Assembly (NCBI GenBank): GCA_035291605.1
Contig: DATDRS010000454.1
Coordinates: 1 to 5,922, forward strand
DNA length: 5,922 nucleotides
DNA from: DATDRS01 sp035291605
Lineage (GTDB): Bacteria > Chloroflexota > Anaerolineae > Anaerolineales > UBA6663
Direction of reading: 5' to 3'
A model generated the notes under the pieces. That model did not search any database. It saw only the letters and a program-made list of their open reading frames with translations, and was not told where the DNA came from. The translations under genes and the position numbers were made by a program. Below are positions 1 to 5,419 of this stretch, piece by piece (position 1 is the first letter of the stretch; each line of letters starts with the position of its first letter).

Positions 1-248
1 GCCCCTTTATCGCCACCACGGCCCTCTTCTTCGCGCTGCTCAATTTGCTCAAAGTGCCGGGCTTCCTGTATACAGGCGTTCTGAACGTGCCCCTGCTATT
101 GTCGCTGTGGTGGGTGTTCCTGTTCATCCCGCTTGGCATCGTGGCCGCCCGCTGGTTGGTCACGCGCCTGAACCAGCAAGCCTTTGAGTGGATTGTGATC
201 GGGCTGTTGATTCTCGCCAGCGCCCTTTTGCTCTGGCAGAGCCGGTAA
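1..248 (+). CDS. TSUP-family (TauE/SafE-like) membrane transporter, C-terminal fragment
   Basis: This is the 3' end of a gene whose start lies before the window. The reading frame enters at base 3 and stops with TAA at 246-248, giving about 81 residues. The fragment begins PFIATTALFFALLNLLKVPG, which matches the conserved motif at the start of the second half of TSUP (sulfite exporter TauE/SafE) proteins. Two strongly hydrophobic segments follow: one around VPLLLSLWWVFLFIPLGIVA, and a final helix around WIVIGLLILASALLLW that ends five residues before the C-terminus. Family members are inner-membrane proteins thought to export small anions or organosulfur compounds. The substrate cannot be told from this piece. 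A long gap with repeats separates it from the next gene, so cotranscription with that gene is uncertain. Confidence 0.85.
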   Translation, partial: PFIATTALFFALLNLLKVPGFLYTGVLNVPLLLSLWWVFLFIPLGIVAARWLVTRLNQQAFEWIVIGLLILASALLLWQSR

Positions 249-252
249 ATCA

Positions 253-321
253 ATGCTCAATGCACAATGCGCAATTCACAATGTGAAGCGGGTTGTGCAC
301 TGAGTATTGCGAATTGTGCAT
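253..321. repeat. Two facing arrays of degenerate heptamers (imperfect inverted repeat)
   Basis: Bases 253-280 are four consecutive 7-nt units: ATGCTCA, ATGCACA, ATGCGCA, ATTCACA. After a 13-nt gap, bases 294-321 hold four units in the opposite orientation: TGTGCAC, TGAGTAT, TGCGAAT, TGTGCAT. The reverse complements of the second set also fit the consensus ATNCNCA, apart from one G at the first base. Aligned as an inverted repeat, the arms match at 5-6 of 7 positions per unit, so a long imperfect hairpin is possible in the transcript. The repeats sit between the transporter stop and the ribosome binding site of the next gene. No T-run follows, so this is not a standard terminator. It most resembles short tandem intergenic repeats dispersed in some bacterial genomes. 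Confidence 0.75.
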
Positions 322-334
322 TTGAGGAAGAGAT

Positions 335-1369
335 ATGCCCCTCTTGTTCAATCGCCACTTCACCCCCGATGACCTCCGCCGCCTCACCGGTACGATGGAT
401 CAACTCGCGGGCGTCCGCCTCGTCGAGTACGCGGACGGGAAAGCGCGCGGCCTGCGCGCCGCCGAGGTCTGGACGGGCAGCGGCTTCCGGTTCACTGTGT
501 GGCTGGATCGCGGCATGGACATCGGCCCAGCGGAGTTCGCGGGCAAGCCGCTCGCCTGGCTGCATCCCGCGCTCGGCACGCCGGGGCAGTTCGAGCCGGA
601 GCAGTCCGGCTGGGTGCGCACATTCGGTGGGGGGCTGATGACGACGTGTGGCCTCACCTTCTTCGGACAGCCAGAGCAGGATGGCGCGGAGTCGCTTGGA
701 TTGCACGGGCGCATCTCACATATTCCGGCGCAGAACGTGCGCGTGACGACGGAATGGCAGGGAGATGATTACGTGTTGGTGATCGAGGGCGAGGTGCGGC
801 AGTCGGTGCTGTTTGGCGAGAACTTCCTGCTCACGCGGCGCATCACGACCCGGCTAGGGGCGACCTCCTTTCGCGTCGAAGATTGCGTCCACAACGACGG
901 TTTCCGCGCCACGCCGCACATGCTGCTCTATCACTGCAACTTCGGCTTTCCAGTCGTCAGCCCGGACAGCGAGTTGATCGTCAATAGCGAGGCCGTGCGT
1001 CCCCGCGACGCCGCCGCCGAACGCGGAATGGTCACCCACACTCGGTTCGACCCGCCGACCCCTGACTACGCCGAGCAGGTCTTCTTCCATCATCCCCGTG
1101 CCGACGAGGCTGGATACGTGACAGCCTCGATCGTCAATCGGCCGCTGGACCTCGGCGCGTTCGTCCGCTACCGCGCGGCGCAGCTCCCCGCGCTGGCGCA
1201 GTGGAAGATGATGGGCGCGGGCGATTATGTGTGCGCGCTCGAGCCGGCGACCAACCACGAGACGCCGCGCGCGAAACTCCGCGAGCAGGGCCGACTCAAG
1301 ATGCTCGCGCCGGGGGAACAGGTCAATTACGTGCTGGAAATGGGCGTAAACACTGCCGCCAACGGCTGA
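335..1369 (+). CDS. DUF4432 / aldose 1-epimerase-like sugar mutarotase family protein
   Basis: A complete 344-residue protein. The ATG is preceded by GAGGAAGAG (324-332), which fixes the start. The sequence fits the DUF4432 branch of the galactose mutarotase-like beta-sandwich fold. It shows LDRGMDIGPAEFAGKPLAW (residues 57-75), FGGGLMTTCGLTFFGQP (97-113), GLHGRISHIPAQ (122-133), a LYHCNFGFP segment (198-206) and ALEPATNHE (301-309). By analogy with GalM, His124, His200 and Glu303 are placed to act as the two active-site histidines and the general base. That residue mapping is inference from motif order, not alignment. No signal peptide is visible, so a cytosolic location is expected. Likely activity is anomer interconversion or recognition of a sugar or sugar acid; the substrate is unknown. 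No sugar-catabolic genes lie beside it in the window. Confidence 0.88.
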   Translation: MPLLFNRHFTPDDLRRLTGTMDQLAGVRLVEYADGKARGLRAAEVWTGSGFRFTVWLDRGMDIGPAEFAGKPLAWLHPALGTPGQFEPEQSGWVRTFGGGLMTTCGLTFFGQPEQDGAESLGLHGRISHIPAQNVRVTTEWQGDDYVLVIEGEVRQSVLFGENFLLTRRITTRLGATSFRVEDCVHNDGFRATPHMLLYHCNFGFPVVSPDSELIVNSEAVRPRDAAAERGMVTHTRFDPPTPDYAEQVFFHHPRADEAGYVTASIVNRPLDLGAFVRYRAAQLPALAQWKMMGAGDYVCALEPATNHETPRAKLREQGRLKMLAPGEQVNYVLEMGVNTAANG

Positions 1370-1468
1370 TCCATTGCCCGACCGCCGTTGCGCAAGTAAT
1401 TAATGGCATGGGATCGAAGGGTGGCGCGTTGCTTCATTGCTGAAGTACGTTTCCGCCCAGCGCCCTCC

Positions 1469-1503
1469 AAACCGGACGGGCCACTTGTCGCGGCATCCGG
1501 CTT
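1469..1503 (-). ncRNA. Group II intron domain V (catalytic RNA hairpin), remnant
   Basis: On the minus strand these 35 nt fold as domain V. The lower 10-bp stem AAGCCGGATG pairs with CGTCCGGTTT and contains the AGC catalytic triad, with the usual G-U wobble at its G. The two-nucleotide bulge (CC) lies on the 3' side. The upper 4-bp stem CCGC/GTGG is closed by the loop GACAA. Canonical domain V is 34 nt with a GNRA tetraloop, usually GAAA, so the loop here has one extra base. It starts 14 nt after the maturase stop codon, the expected place. Since the rest of the intron is gone, it should not splice on its own. Confidence 0.8.
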
Positions 1504-1517
1504 TCCCACATAGCGCT

Positions 1518-2187
1518 TTAAGAACTGACAAAGTGATGATGGGTCATGTGGCACGAACGGCAGAGCAACTTGGTTCGTTGCTCGAAGCCCGATTGGGCCA
1601 CATGCCCCCATCCTTTCTTGACCCGTTCTGCTTTGACTAATCGGTTAGGATGATGCACGTAGAGCGTTACGCCTGTTGCACCACAGTGCTCACAACTTAA
1701 GTTGGCTTTGGCTTGCGTCTCCAACTTCTTGTGCTGGCTGCGCCCCGTAGCCCAGCCGGTGTTCAGATAGGCGTGTTGGTCTTGGACTGTCTTCGCCCGA
1801 TTTGAACCCAGTTGCAAGCGGAGGGGACTTTATGCCAGCTGAAGAGGCGGTTGTCCGGTGCGAGTGGTTTTCCGGGGAGGGGCGTGAACCACCCCTTGCA
1901 GCCGGTCTTGGGGTCTCTGGCGTAATAGTCACGCATCATCTTGGCAATCGAACATCGATGTCGTTTGCCGGGATAGTGAGCGACTCGCCAGTAGATGACC
2001 ATCGACAGTTTGCCGCCGACAACCGCGAAGTTATGGGCATAGCGGTGGAGTTCGTCCAGCCCCAGGCCACGGCATTCACATTGCGAAAGACATCGTATTC
2101 GGGAGCTTGCGAATAGCGCGTGGCTTGTTGCACTTTGGCGACCACATTGCGGACGGCATCTTTGGGGATGCCCAGATGTACCCAGCC
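1518..2187 (-). pseudogene. Group II intron maturase (domain X) plus HNH endonuclease, truncated and frameshifted
   Basis: Three collinear pieces in three frames rebuild the C-terminal half of a group II intron-encoded protein. Piece one (2187-2056) reads GWVHLGIPKDAVRNVVAKVQ and continues to NAVAWGW. Piece two (about 2059-1808) includes RYAHNF, YWRVAHYPGKRHR, DYYARDPKTGCKGWF and a final LFSWHK segment, typical of the maturase/domain X region. Piece three (about 1811-1518) starts LGSNRAKTVQDQHAYLNTGW. It ends in an HNH domain with CEHCG, VHHPN and LLCRSCHMTHHH (1694-1533), so all four zinc-binding cysteines and the catalytic-type histidines are still present. Frameshifts fall near 2050-2058 and near 1795-1810. 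The reverse transcriptase domain is missing. Non-functional as a protein; family identity is firm, exact junctions are approximate. Confidence 0.83.
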
Positions 2188-2221
2188 GGCGGAACGCCCC
2201 TCCGCCCAGTCGCGCTCGGCG

Positions 2222-2362
2222 CTCCCGGTTCCGCCCACCCCGCTCGTGGGCCGCGAAACGGAACTGGCCGAGATCACCCGCCTGCTTCAAGACCCACCGT
2301 GCCGCCTGCTCACCCTCACCGGGCCGGGCGGCATCGGCAAGACGCGCCTAGCGCTTGAAGTG
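2222..2362 (+). pseudogene. Fragment of an AfsR/LuxR-type regulatory P-loop ATPase (Walker A region)
   Basis: About 47 codons read LPVPPTPLVGRETELAEITR and then LLTLTGPGGIGKTRLALEV. The VGRE signature and an intact Walker A motif, GPGGIGKT (2321-2344), are the start of the NB-ARC/AAA-like ATPase found in large regulators of the AfsR/SARP, MalT or LuxR type and in TPR-containing ATPases. In those proteins the domain is several hundred residues. Here the similarity stops right after LALEV, where ISAs1 transposase-like sequence takes over in the same frame. No gene start or DNA-binding domain is visible upstream; instead the minus-strand group II intron remnant abuts it. This is a stranded gene fragment whose parent gene was probably broken by mobile-element insertion and deletion. 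Confidence 0.7.
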
Positions 2363-2900
2363 GACTTGGAACGGGAAGTGGGGGCCTTCTTGCAGGCGTG
2401 CGTGCCAGGCTTCAGCCCTGCCCCGACTGATTTTTCGCACGGCTCAGGCCGTCAATAGCGGGCATGGCTGGATCGAGATCCGCACCCTGACCACGAGTAG
2501 TTTGTTGAATGAGACCTGCGACTGGCCGGGCATGGCGCAGGTGTTCAAACTGGAACGGAACAGCCAAATTGTGGCCCGCGGCCAGACGCGTGCGGAAGTG
2601 GTCTAGGGCATCACCAGCCTGAGCGCCGCCGAAGCCGGGCCCGCGCGGCTCCTGGAGATTGTGCGCGGGCATAGGGTCAGGCGAATGGTCTGCATTATCG
2701 GCAGGATGTCACTCTGAAAGAAGATGCCGGACGCACCCAGGATTGGACGGTGGCTCATGCCCTGGCAATCCTGAACCGGCGAAGCCGTGGTCTTGGCCCT
2801 GTTGTTGCGCGGGGGCAAGACGAATGCGGCTCACGAGCGGCGCTACTATGCGGCTCATCCCGATGAGGCGCTTAGCCTGCTTTTGACGGCCCCGGCTTGA
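2363..2900 (+). pseudogene. ISAs1-family transposase, C-terminal remnant with stop and frameshifts
   Basis: Pieces in shifting frames give the C-terminal part of an ISAs1-type DDE transposase. They are LEREVGAFLQACVPGFSPAP (from 2366), RTAQAVNSGHGWIEIRTL, CDWPGMAQVFKLER, GITSLSAAEAGPARLLEIVR, NGLHYRQDVTLKEDAGRTQD and, at the end, LALLLRGGKTNAAHERRYYA to TGA at 2898-2900. Damage includes one extra T in the T5 run at 2431-2435, an in-frame TAG at 2604-2606 where an aromatic residue is expected before GITSL, and a net 1-nt loss between 2673 and 2683. That last change destroys the HWxIEN motif carrying the catalytic glutamate. Another shift lies near 2776-2789. The N-terminal part, including the first catalytic aspartates, is absent. 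Inactive. Confidence 0.82.
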
Positions 2901-2920
2901 AAATGGAAAAGCCCCGGCGT
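2363..2920 (+). mobile_element. ISAs1-family insertion sequence, 3' part only
   Basis: The element retains the transposase tail plus a short 3' flank. Directly over and after the TGA stop comes a TTGAAAATGGAAAAGCCCCG segment (from 2897), which is the sort of AT-then-GC terminal sequence seen at ISAs1-family ends. The octamer GCCCCGGC occurs at 2889-2896 and again at 2911-2918. The matching left terminal inverted repeat and target-site duplication are not present, because the left half was lost at the join with the ATPase fragment near 2362. The right boundary near 2920 is an estimate. Confidence 0.6.
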
Positions 2921-2944
2921 TTCGGTACGTCTTGCTTGCATCTC

Positions 2945-2956
2945 GCGCAATTGCGC
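2945..2956. repeat. 12-bp perfect palindrome GCGCAATTGCGC
   Basis: A perfect 12-bp palindrome lies just downstream of the ISAs1 remnant and 40 nt before the -35 box of the promoter at 2997. It could be a protein-binding site upstream of that promoter or debris of the mobile element. The core GCGCAATT is also seen in the heptamer repeat at 270-277. Function unknown. Confidence 0.5.
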
Positions 2957-2996
2957 TTCACAATAACTCTGTGCTGTTTGAACTCTTGCGATGTTC

Positions 2997-3025
2997 TTGA
3001 CATTTTAGAACTTATGTTCTATTCT
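2997..3025 (+). promoter_or_regulatory. Sigma-70-type promoter for the helix-hairpin-helix gene and following operon
   Basis: A perfect -35 hexamer TTGACA (2997-3002), a 17-nt spacer (3003-3019) and the -10 hexamer TATTCT (3020-3025, four of six bases of TATAAT) form a near-consensus housekeeping promoter. It sits in the most AT-rich stretch of the window. Transcription would start near 3032, giving a leader of about 84 nt before the ATG at 3116. It is the only strong promoter I can see ahead of the six codirectional genes that follow. Confidence 0.7.
3008..3019. promoter_or_regulatory. LexA-like operator GAAC-N4-GTTC inside the promoter spacer
   Basis: GAACTTATGTTC is a 4-4-4 palindrome, extended to 5-bp arms by the flanking A at 3007 and T at 3020. 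The GAAC-N4-GTTC core is that of the Bacillus-type LexA (DinR) SOS box (consensus CGAACRNRYGTTYC). Differences are at the outermost C positions and the first R of the centre. Its place, filling the spacer up to the -10 hexamer, is ideal for blocking RNA polymerase. Assignment to LexA is inference; another dimeric repressor could use the site. Confidence 0.5.
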
Positions 3026-3067
3026 ATTCAACAACAATGCAAATAACTACGCCAACGGAATTCATTG

Positions 3068-3080
3068 GCAGTTGAACTGC
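3068..3080. repeat. 13-bp palindrome GCAGTTGAACTGC in the 5' leader
   Basis: Six-base arms GCAGTT/AACTGC flank a single central G. It lies about 36 nt downstream of the predicted transcription start and 35 nt before the ATG at 3116. A one-base loop cannot form as an RNA hairpin without opening a pair or more, so a DNA-binding site is more likely than a leader structure. Could also be chance. Confidence 0.4.
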
Positions 3081-3115
3081 GAAAAGAAACAAGCCTGAGC
3101 CACAAGGACACGGCC

Positions 3116-3349
3116 ATGAAAAAGGCCAACCCATCACCAAGCCAAACAGAAAGCGATCTGCCGCTCAAACTGGCTGTGCCCGCGCGCCGGGCACTGGCTG
3201 GGGCTGGCATTGTGCGACTCGAACAACTCGCCAAACTCAGCGAGGCCGAAGTCAAGCAGCTACATGGCATAGGGCCAAAGGCGCTCGATCTGCTCCGGCG
3301 CGCCCTGGCTGCCAAAGACCTGTCATTCAAGGTCAGCACCCCGAGATAG
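3116..3349 (+). CDS. Small helix-hairpin-helix DNA-binding protein
   Basis: A 77-residue protein. The ATG at 3116 is chosen because AAGGA (3104-3108) lies 7 nt upstream. An in-frame TTG at 3065 would add 17 residues but has no such site. Residues 1-15 are polar and probably disordered. Residues 17-71 carry a helix-hairpin-helix unit: LAVPARRALAGAGIVRLEQL, LSEAEVKQLHGIGPKALDLL, then LSF. HGIGPKA (50-56) is the hairpin that contacts the DNA backbone. The pattern is like the C-terminal domain of RNA polymerase alpha and like stand-alone proteins annotated only as DNA-binding or HhH proteins. Role is unknown; nucleic-acid binding is likely. It is the first gene after a strong promoter with a LexA-like box and is 22 nt from the VOC gene. 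Confidence 0.85.
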   Translation: MKKANPSPSQTESDLPLKLAVPARRALAGAGIVRLEQLAKLSEAEVKQLHGIGPKALDLLRRALAAKDLSFKVSTPR

Positions 3350-3371
3350 CTTCGAGGAGATGAAAACAGCC

Positions 3372-3770
3372 ATGCAAAAAATCACCACCTTCTTAATGTT
3401 CGATGGCAACGCCGAAGAAGCGATGAATTTCTATGTCGCTCTATTCAGGGATTCAAAAATCATCCACATCACGCGCTACGGCCCAAACCAGGCTGGCGCT
3501 GAGGGGACTGTGATGCATGCGCTCTTCTCACTGAATGGGCAGGAGTTCATGTGCATCGACAGCAATGTCAAGCACAACTTTTCGTTCACGCCCGCCATAT
3601 CGCTCTATGTGGTCTGTGACACAGAGGACGAAATTGATGAATTGTTTGAGAAACTGTCTGAGCATGGACAGGTCATGATGCCGTTGTCACGATATCCGTT
3701 CAGCGACAAGTTTGCTTGGCTTTCCGACAAGTACGGCGTTTCCTGGCAGTTAAGCCTTGTGAGGAAGTAG
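3372..3770 (+). CDS. VOC-family (PhnB / 3-demethylubiquinone methyltransferase-like) protein
   Basis: A 132-residue single-domain protein of the vicinal-oxygen-chelate superfamily, PhnB-like branch. Typical features are MQKITTFLMFDGNAEEAMNF at the start, the YVALF and ITRYG segments, AEGTVMHALFSLNGQEFMCI (43-62), FTPAISLYV (72-80) and GVSWQLSLV near the end. Two starts are possible. The ATG at 3360 directly abuts GAGGAG (3354-3359), too close for use, whereas the ATG at 3372 has a 12-nt spacing and matches the usual MQKIT N-terminus of the family. The domain is made of paired beta-alpha-beta-beta-beta units. Members include metalloenzymes and binding proteins, and no specific reaction can be assigned. 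The old name 3-demethylubiquinone-9 3-methyltransferase is not supported by any methyltransferase motif. Cytosolic; part of the gene cluster from 3116. Confidence 0.9.
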   Translation: MQKITTFLMFDGNAEEAMNFYVALFRDSKIIHITRYGPNQAGAEGTVMHALFSLNGQEFMCIDSNVKHNFSFTPAISLYVVCDTEDEIDELFEKLSEHGQVMMPLSRYPFSDKFAWLSDKYGVSWQLSLVRK

Positions 3771-3815
3771 AGTCGGTGTTTTGCATATTGACCAATACAA
3801 CCTTGCAGAGTGAAT

Positions 3816-4289
3816 ATGTCCACACAAATTCAAACTGATCACTTCACCAAGGCGTTGTACGCATTGCTCGACGAGGCGTTCGACAACGTGCACGGTTTCT
3901 TCTTGGACAAAGGCACTTCCCTGTTCGAGACGCTGGCGACGATCTCAGCCGAGGAAGCGTCTATCCCGGTCGGCGGCAAGTGCGCGACGTTGGCGGCGCA
4001 GGTGAAGCATGTGGCGTTTTATCTGGATGTGCTCAAACGCAACGTGCGATCTGGCACGTACGAACGCGTAGATTGGGGTGAAATCTGGCGCACCACGAAG
4101 GAAGTGACCCCGAGCGAGTGGGAAGCACTGAAGATAGGGCTACGCGAGAGTTACGATCGCATCAAGGCGCTCATTCGTGACTCGCAAGAATGGCCGGACG
4201 AGTCGCAGATCGGCGGCGCAATCGCGACCGTCGTCCATACTGCGTATCACCTGGGCGAAATTCGGCAGGCGTTGTGCACGATCAAGTAA
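3816..4289 (+). CDS. DinB-family (DinB/YfiT four-helix bundle) putative metal-dependent protein
   Basis: A 157-residue protein if it starts at the ATG at 3816. An in-frame GTG at 3810 would add two residues; the upstream Shine-Dalgarno signal is weak for both. The helical pattern and three histidines match the DinB/YfiT metal-binding bundle. From the ATG start, His65 lies in QVKHVAFYLDVLKR, and His141 and His145 lie in VVHTAYHLGEIRQAL. These would form the usual His3 site. Members act as thiol-dependent S-transferases (bacillithiol, mycothiol) or have unknown roles. The founding Bacillus gene is damage-inducible, which is notable given the LexA-like box far upstream. It is not the unrelated E. 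coli polymerase IV also called DinB. The gene ends 14 nt before the propeller gene, so cotranscription with it is very likely. Confidence 0.9.
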   Translation: MSTQIQTDHFTKALYALLDEAFDNVHGFFLDKGTSLFETLATISAEEASIPVGGKCATLAAQVKHVAFYLDVLKRNVRSGTYERVDWGEIWRTTKEVTPSEWEALKIGLRESYDRIKALIRDSQEWPDESQIGGAIATVVHTAYHLGEIRQALCTIK

Positions 4290-4303
4290 AGGAGAAACAA
4301 GCT

Positions 4304-5419
4304 ATGAGCGGAGTACGAGTCCTGGTTGGCACGCGCAAAGGCGCGTTTGTTCTGACGTCGGACGCCAAGCGCGAACGTTGGGACATCAGCGGCCCCCACT
4401 TTGCGGGCTGGGAGATTTACCACCTCAAGGGATCACCCGCTGACCCGAACCGGCTGTATGCCTCGCAGTCCAGCGGCTGGTTCAGGCAGGTGATCCAGCG
4501 CTCCAACGACGGGGGCAAGACGTGGGCGCCGGTGGGCAACGCGTTCGCGTACGACGGCGTCCCCGGCACGCACCAGTGGTACGACGGCACGCAACACCCC
4601 TGGGAGTTCAAACGAGTCTGGCATCTCGAACCGTCGCTGACCGATCCGGACACGGTCTATGCCGGCGCCGAAGACGCCGCCCTGTTTCGCTCGAGCGACG
4701 GCGGGCAGACCTGGCAGGAGCTTCCCGGACTGCGCGGCGCCAAAGGGCACCTCTGGCAGCCGGGCGGGGGTGGGATGTGCCTGCACACCATCATTCTGGA
4801 TCCGAGCGATCCCAACCGGATGTTCATCGCCATCTCGGCTGCGGGCGCGTTCCGCACCAACGACGGCGGCCAGACGTGGCGTCCGGTGAACCAAGGCCTG
4901 AAGTCTCAATACGAGCTCCCTGACCCGAATGCCGAGGTCGGCCACTGCGTCCACAGCCTCGCGATGCACCGCTCACGTCCGGGCGTGCTGTTCATGCAGA
5001 AGCACTGGGACGTCATGCGTAGCGACGACGCGGGCGAGTCGTGGCACGAAGTGAGCGGCAACTTGCCGAGCGACTTCGGGTTCCCGATTGCCGTGCACGC
5101 GCACGAGCCGGACACCACCTACGTCGTCCCGATCAAGAGCGACTCGGAGCACTATCCACCTGATGGTAAGCTACGCGTGTACCGGAGCCGGACGGGCGGA
5201 AACGAGTGGGAGGCGCTCACGAACGGGTTGCCGCAAAGCGACTGCTATGTCAACGTCTTGCGTAGCGCGCTGGCCGTCGACTCGCTCGATTCGTGCGGCG
5301 TGTATTTCGGCACCCCGGGCGGGCAGGTGTACGCCTCGGCCGATGCCGGAGACAGATGGGCGCCCATCGTCCGAGACCTTCCGGCCGTGCTGTCGGTCGA
5401 AGTTCAGACACTGCCATGA
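4304..5419 (+). CDS. BNR/Asp-box beta-propeller protein (sialidase-fold, function unknown)
   Basis: A 371-residue protein. ATG at 4304 has AAAGGAG (4288-4294) 9 nt upstream. Asp-box repeats (S/T-x-D-x-G-x-x-W) occur at residues 67-74 SNDGGKTW, 130-137 SSDGGQTW, 185-192 TNDGGQTW, 240-247 SDDAGESW and 345-352 SADAGDRW, with a degenerate SRTGGNEW at 295-302. The spacing of 50-63 residues fits a propeller of about six blades. The N-terminus MSGVRVLVGTRKGAFVLTSD has no signal peptide, so it is cytosolic, unlike most secreted BNR glycosidases. No FRIP arginine motif is visible, so sialidase activity is not supported; a binding or scaffold role is possible. A Trp- and His-rich insert lies between blades one and two (HQWYDGTQHPWEFKRVW, 90-106). 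Its TGA stop overlaps the ATG of the MoaD-like gene, indicating translational coupling. Confidence 0.9.
   Translation: MSGVRVLVGTRKGAFVLTSDAKRERWDISGPHFAGWEIYHLKGSPADPNRLYASQSSGWFRQVIQRSNDGGKTWAPVGNAFAYDGVPGTHQWYDGTQHPWEFKRVWHLEPSLTDPDTVYAGAEDAALFRSSDGGQTWQELPGLRGAKGHLWQPGGGGMCLHTIILDPSDPNRMFIAISAAGAFRTNDGGQTWRPVNQGLKSQYELPDPNAEVGHCVHSLAMHRSRPGVLFMQKHWDVMRSDDAGESWHEVSGNLPSDFGFPIAVHAHEPDTTYVVPIKSDSEHYPPDGKLRVYRSRTGGNEWEALTNGLPQSDCYVNVLRSALAVDSLDSCGVYFGTPGGQVYASADAGDRWAPIVRDLPAVLSVEVQTLP

Larger units (their letters stand above)
1440..2190 (-). mobile_element. Group II intron, 3'-terminal remnant
   Basis: Read on the minus strand, this stretch contains the maturase and HNH parts of a group II intron-encoded protein. 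A TAA stop and a short linker follow, then an RNA domain V, which is the canonical order at the 3' end of such introns. The intron is truncated at its 5' side: the reverse transcriptase domain (no YADD motif) and RNA domains I-IV are absent. Similarity ends near 2187, where an unrelated plus-strand ATPase fragment begins within a few dozen bases. After domain V the first arm of a domain VI-like hairpin (about 1451-1468) can be read, but a convincing second arm and intron 3' end are not seen. The left boundary, placed near 1440, is therefore approximate. Confidence 0.8.

Noticed and set aside
253..321. CRISPR array
   Set aside because: Units are only 7 nt, contiguous without spacers, and degenerate; no cas genes are nearby.
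257..706. 149-codon minus-strand open frame opposite the DUF4432 gene
   Set aside because: Composition is typical of an antisense shadow in GC-rich DNA and it overlaps a well-supported gene.
1432..1445. Hairpin CTTCA-TTGC-TGAAG as a terminator after the DUF4432 gene
   Set aside because: Only five base pairs with no T-run on either strand. It lies at the edge of the intron remnant, where it may be part of the decayed domain VI region.
1437..1640. Plus-strand 67-codon open frame
   Set aside because: It lies antisense to the HNH tail and domain V of the intron remnant, and shows no recognisable features.
3065..3349. Longer helix-hairpin-helix protein starting at TTG 3065
   Set aside because: No Shine-Dalgarno before it, it overlaps the leader palindrome, and ATG 3116 has a good site and begins closer to the conserved domain.
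4190..4303. Propeller protein extended upstream into the DinB gene
   Set aside because: The extension overlaps the DinB coding sequence in another frame, its residues look like a shadow translation, and ATG 4304 has a strong ribosome binding site.
4433..4969. 178-codon open frame on the minus strand opposite the propeller gene
   Set aside because: It is the antisense of a GC-rich gene with clear Asp-box repeats; no domain, start signal or independent support.
4304..5419. Active sialidase
   Set aside because: Asp boxes alone define the fold, not the activity; no FRIP motif and no secretion signal are visible.
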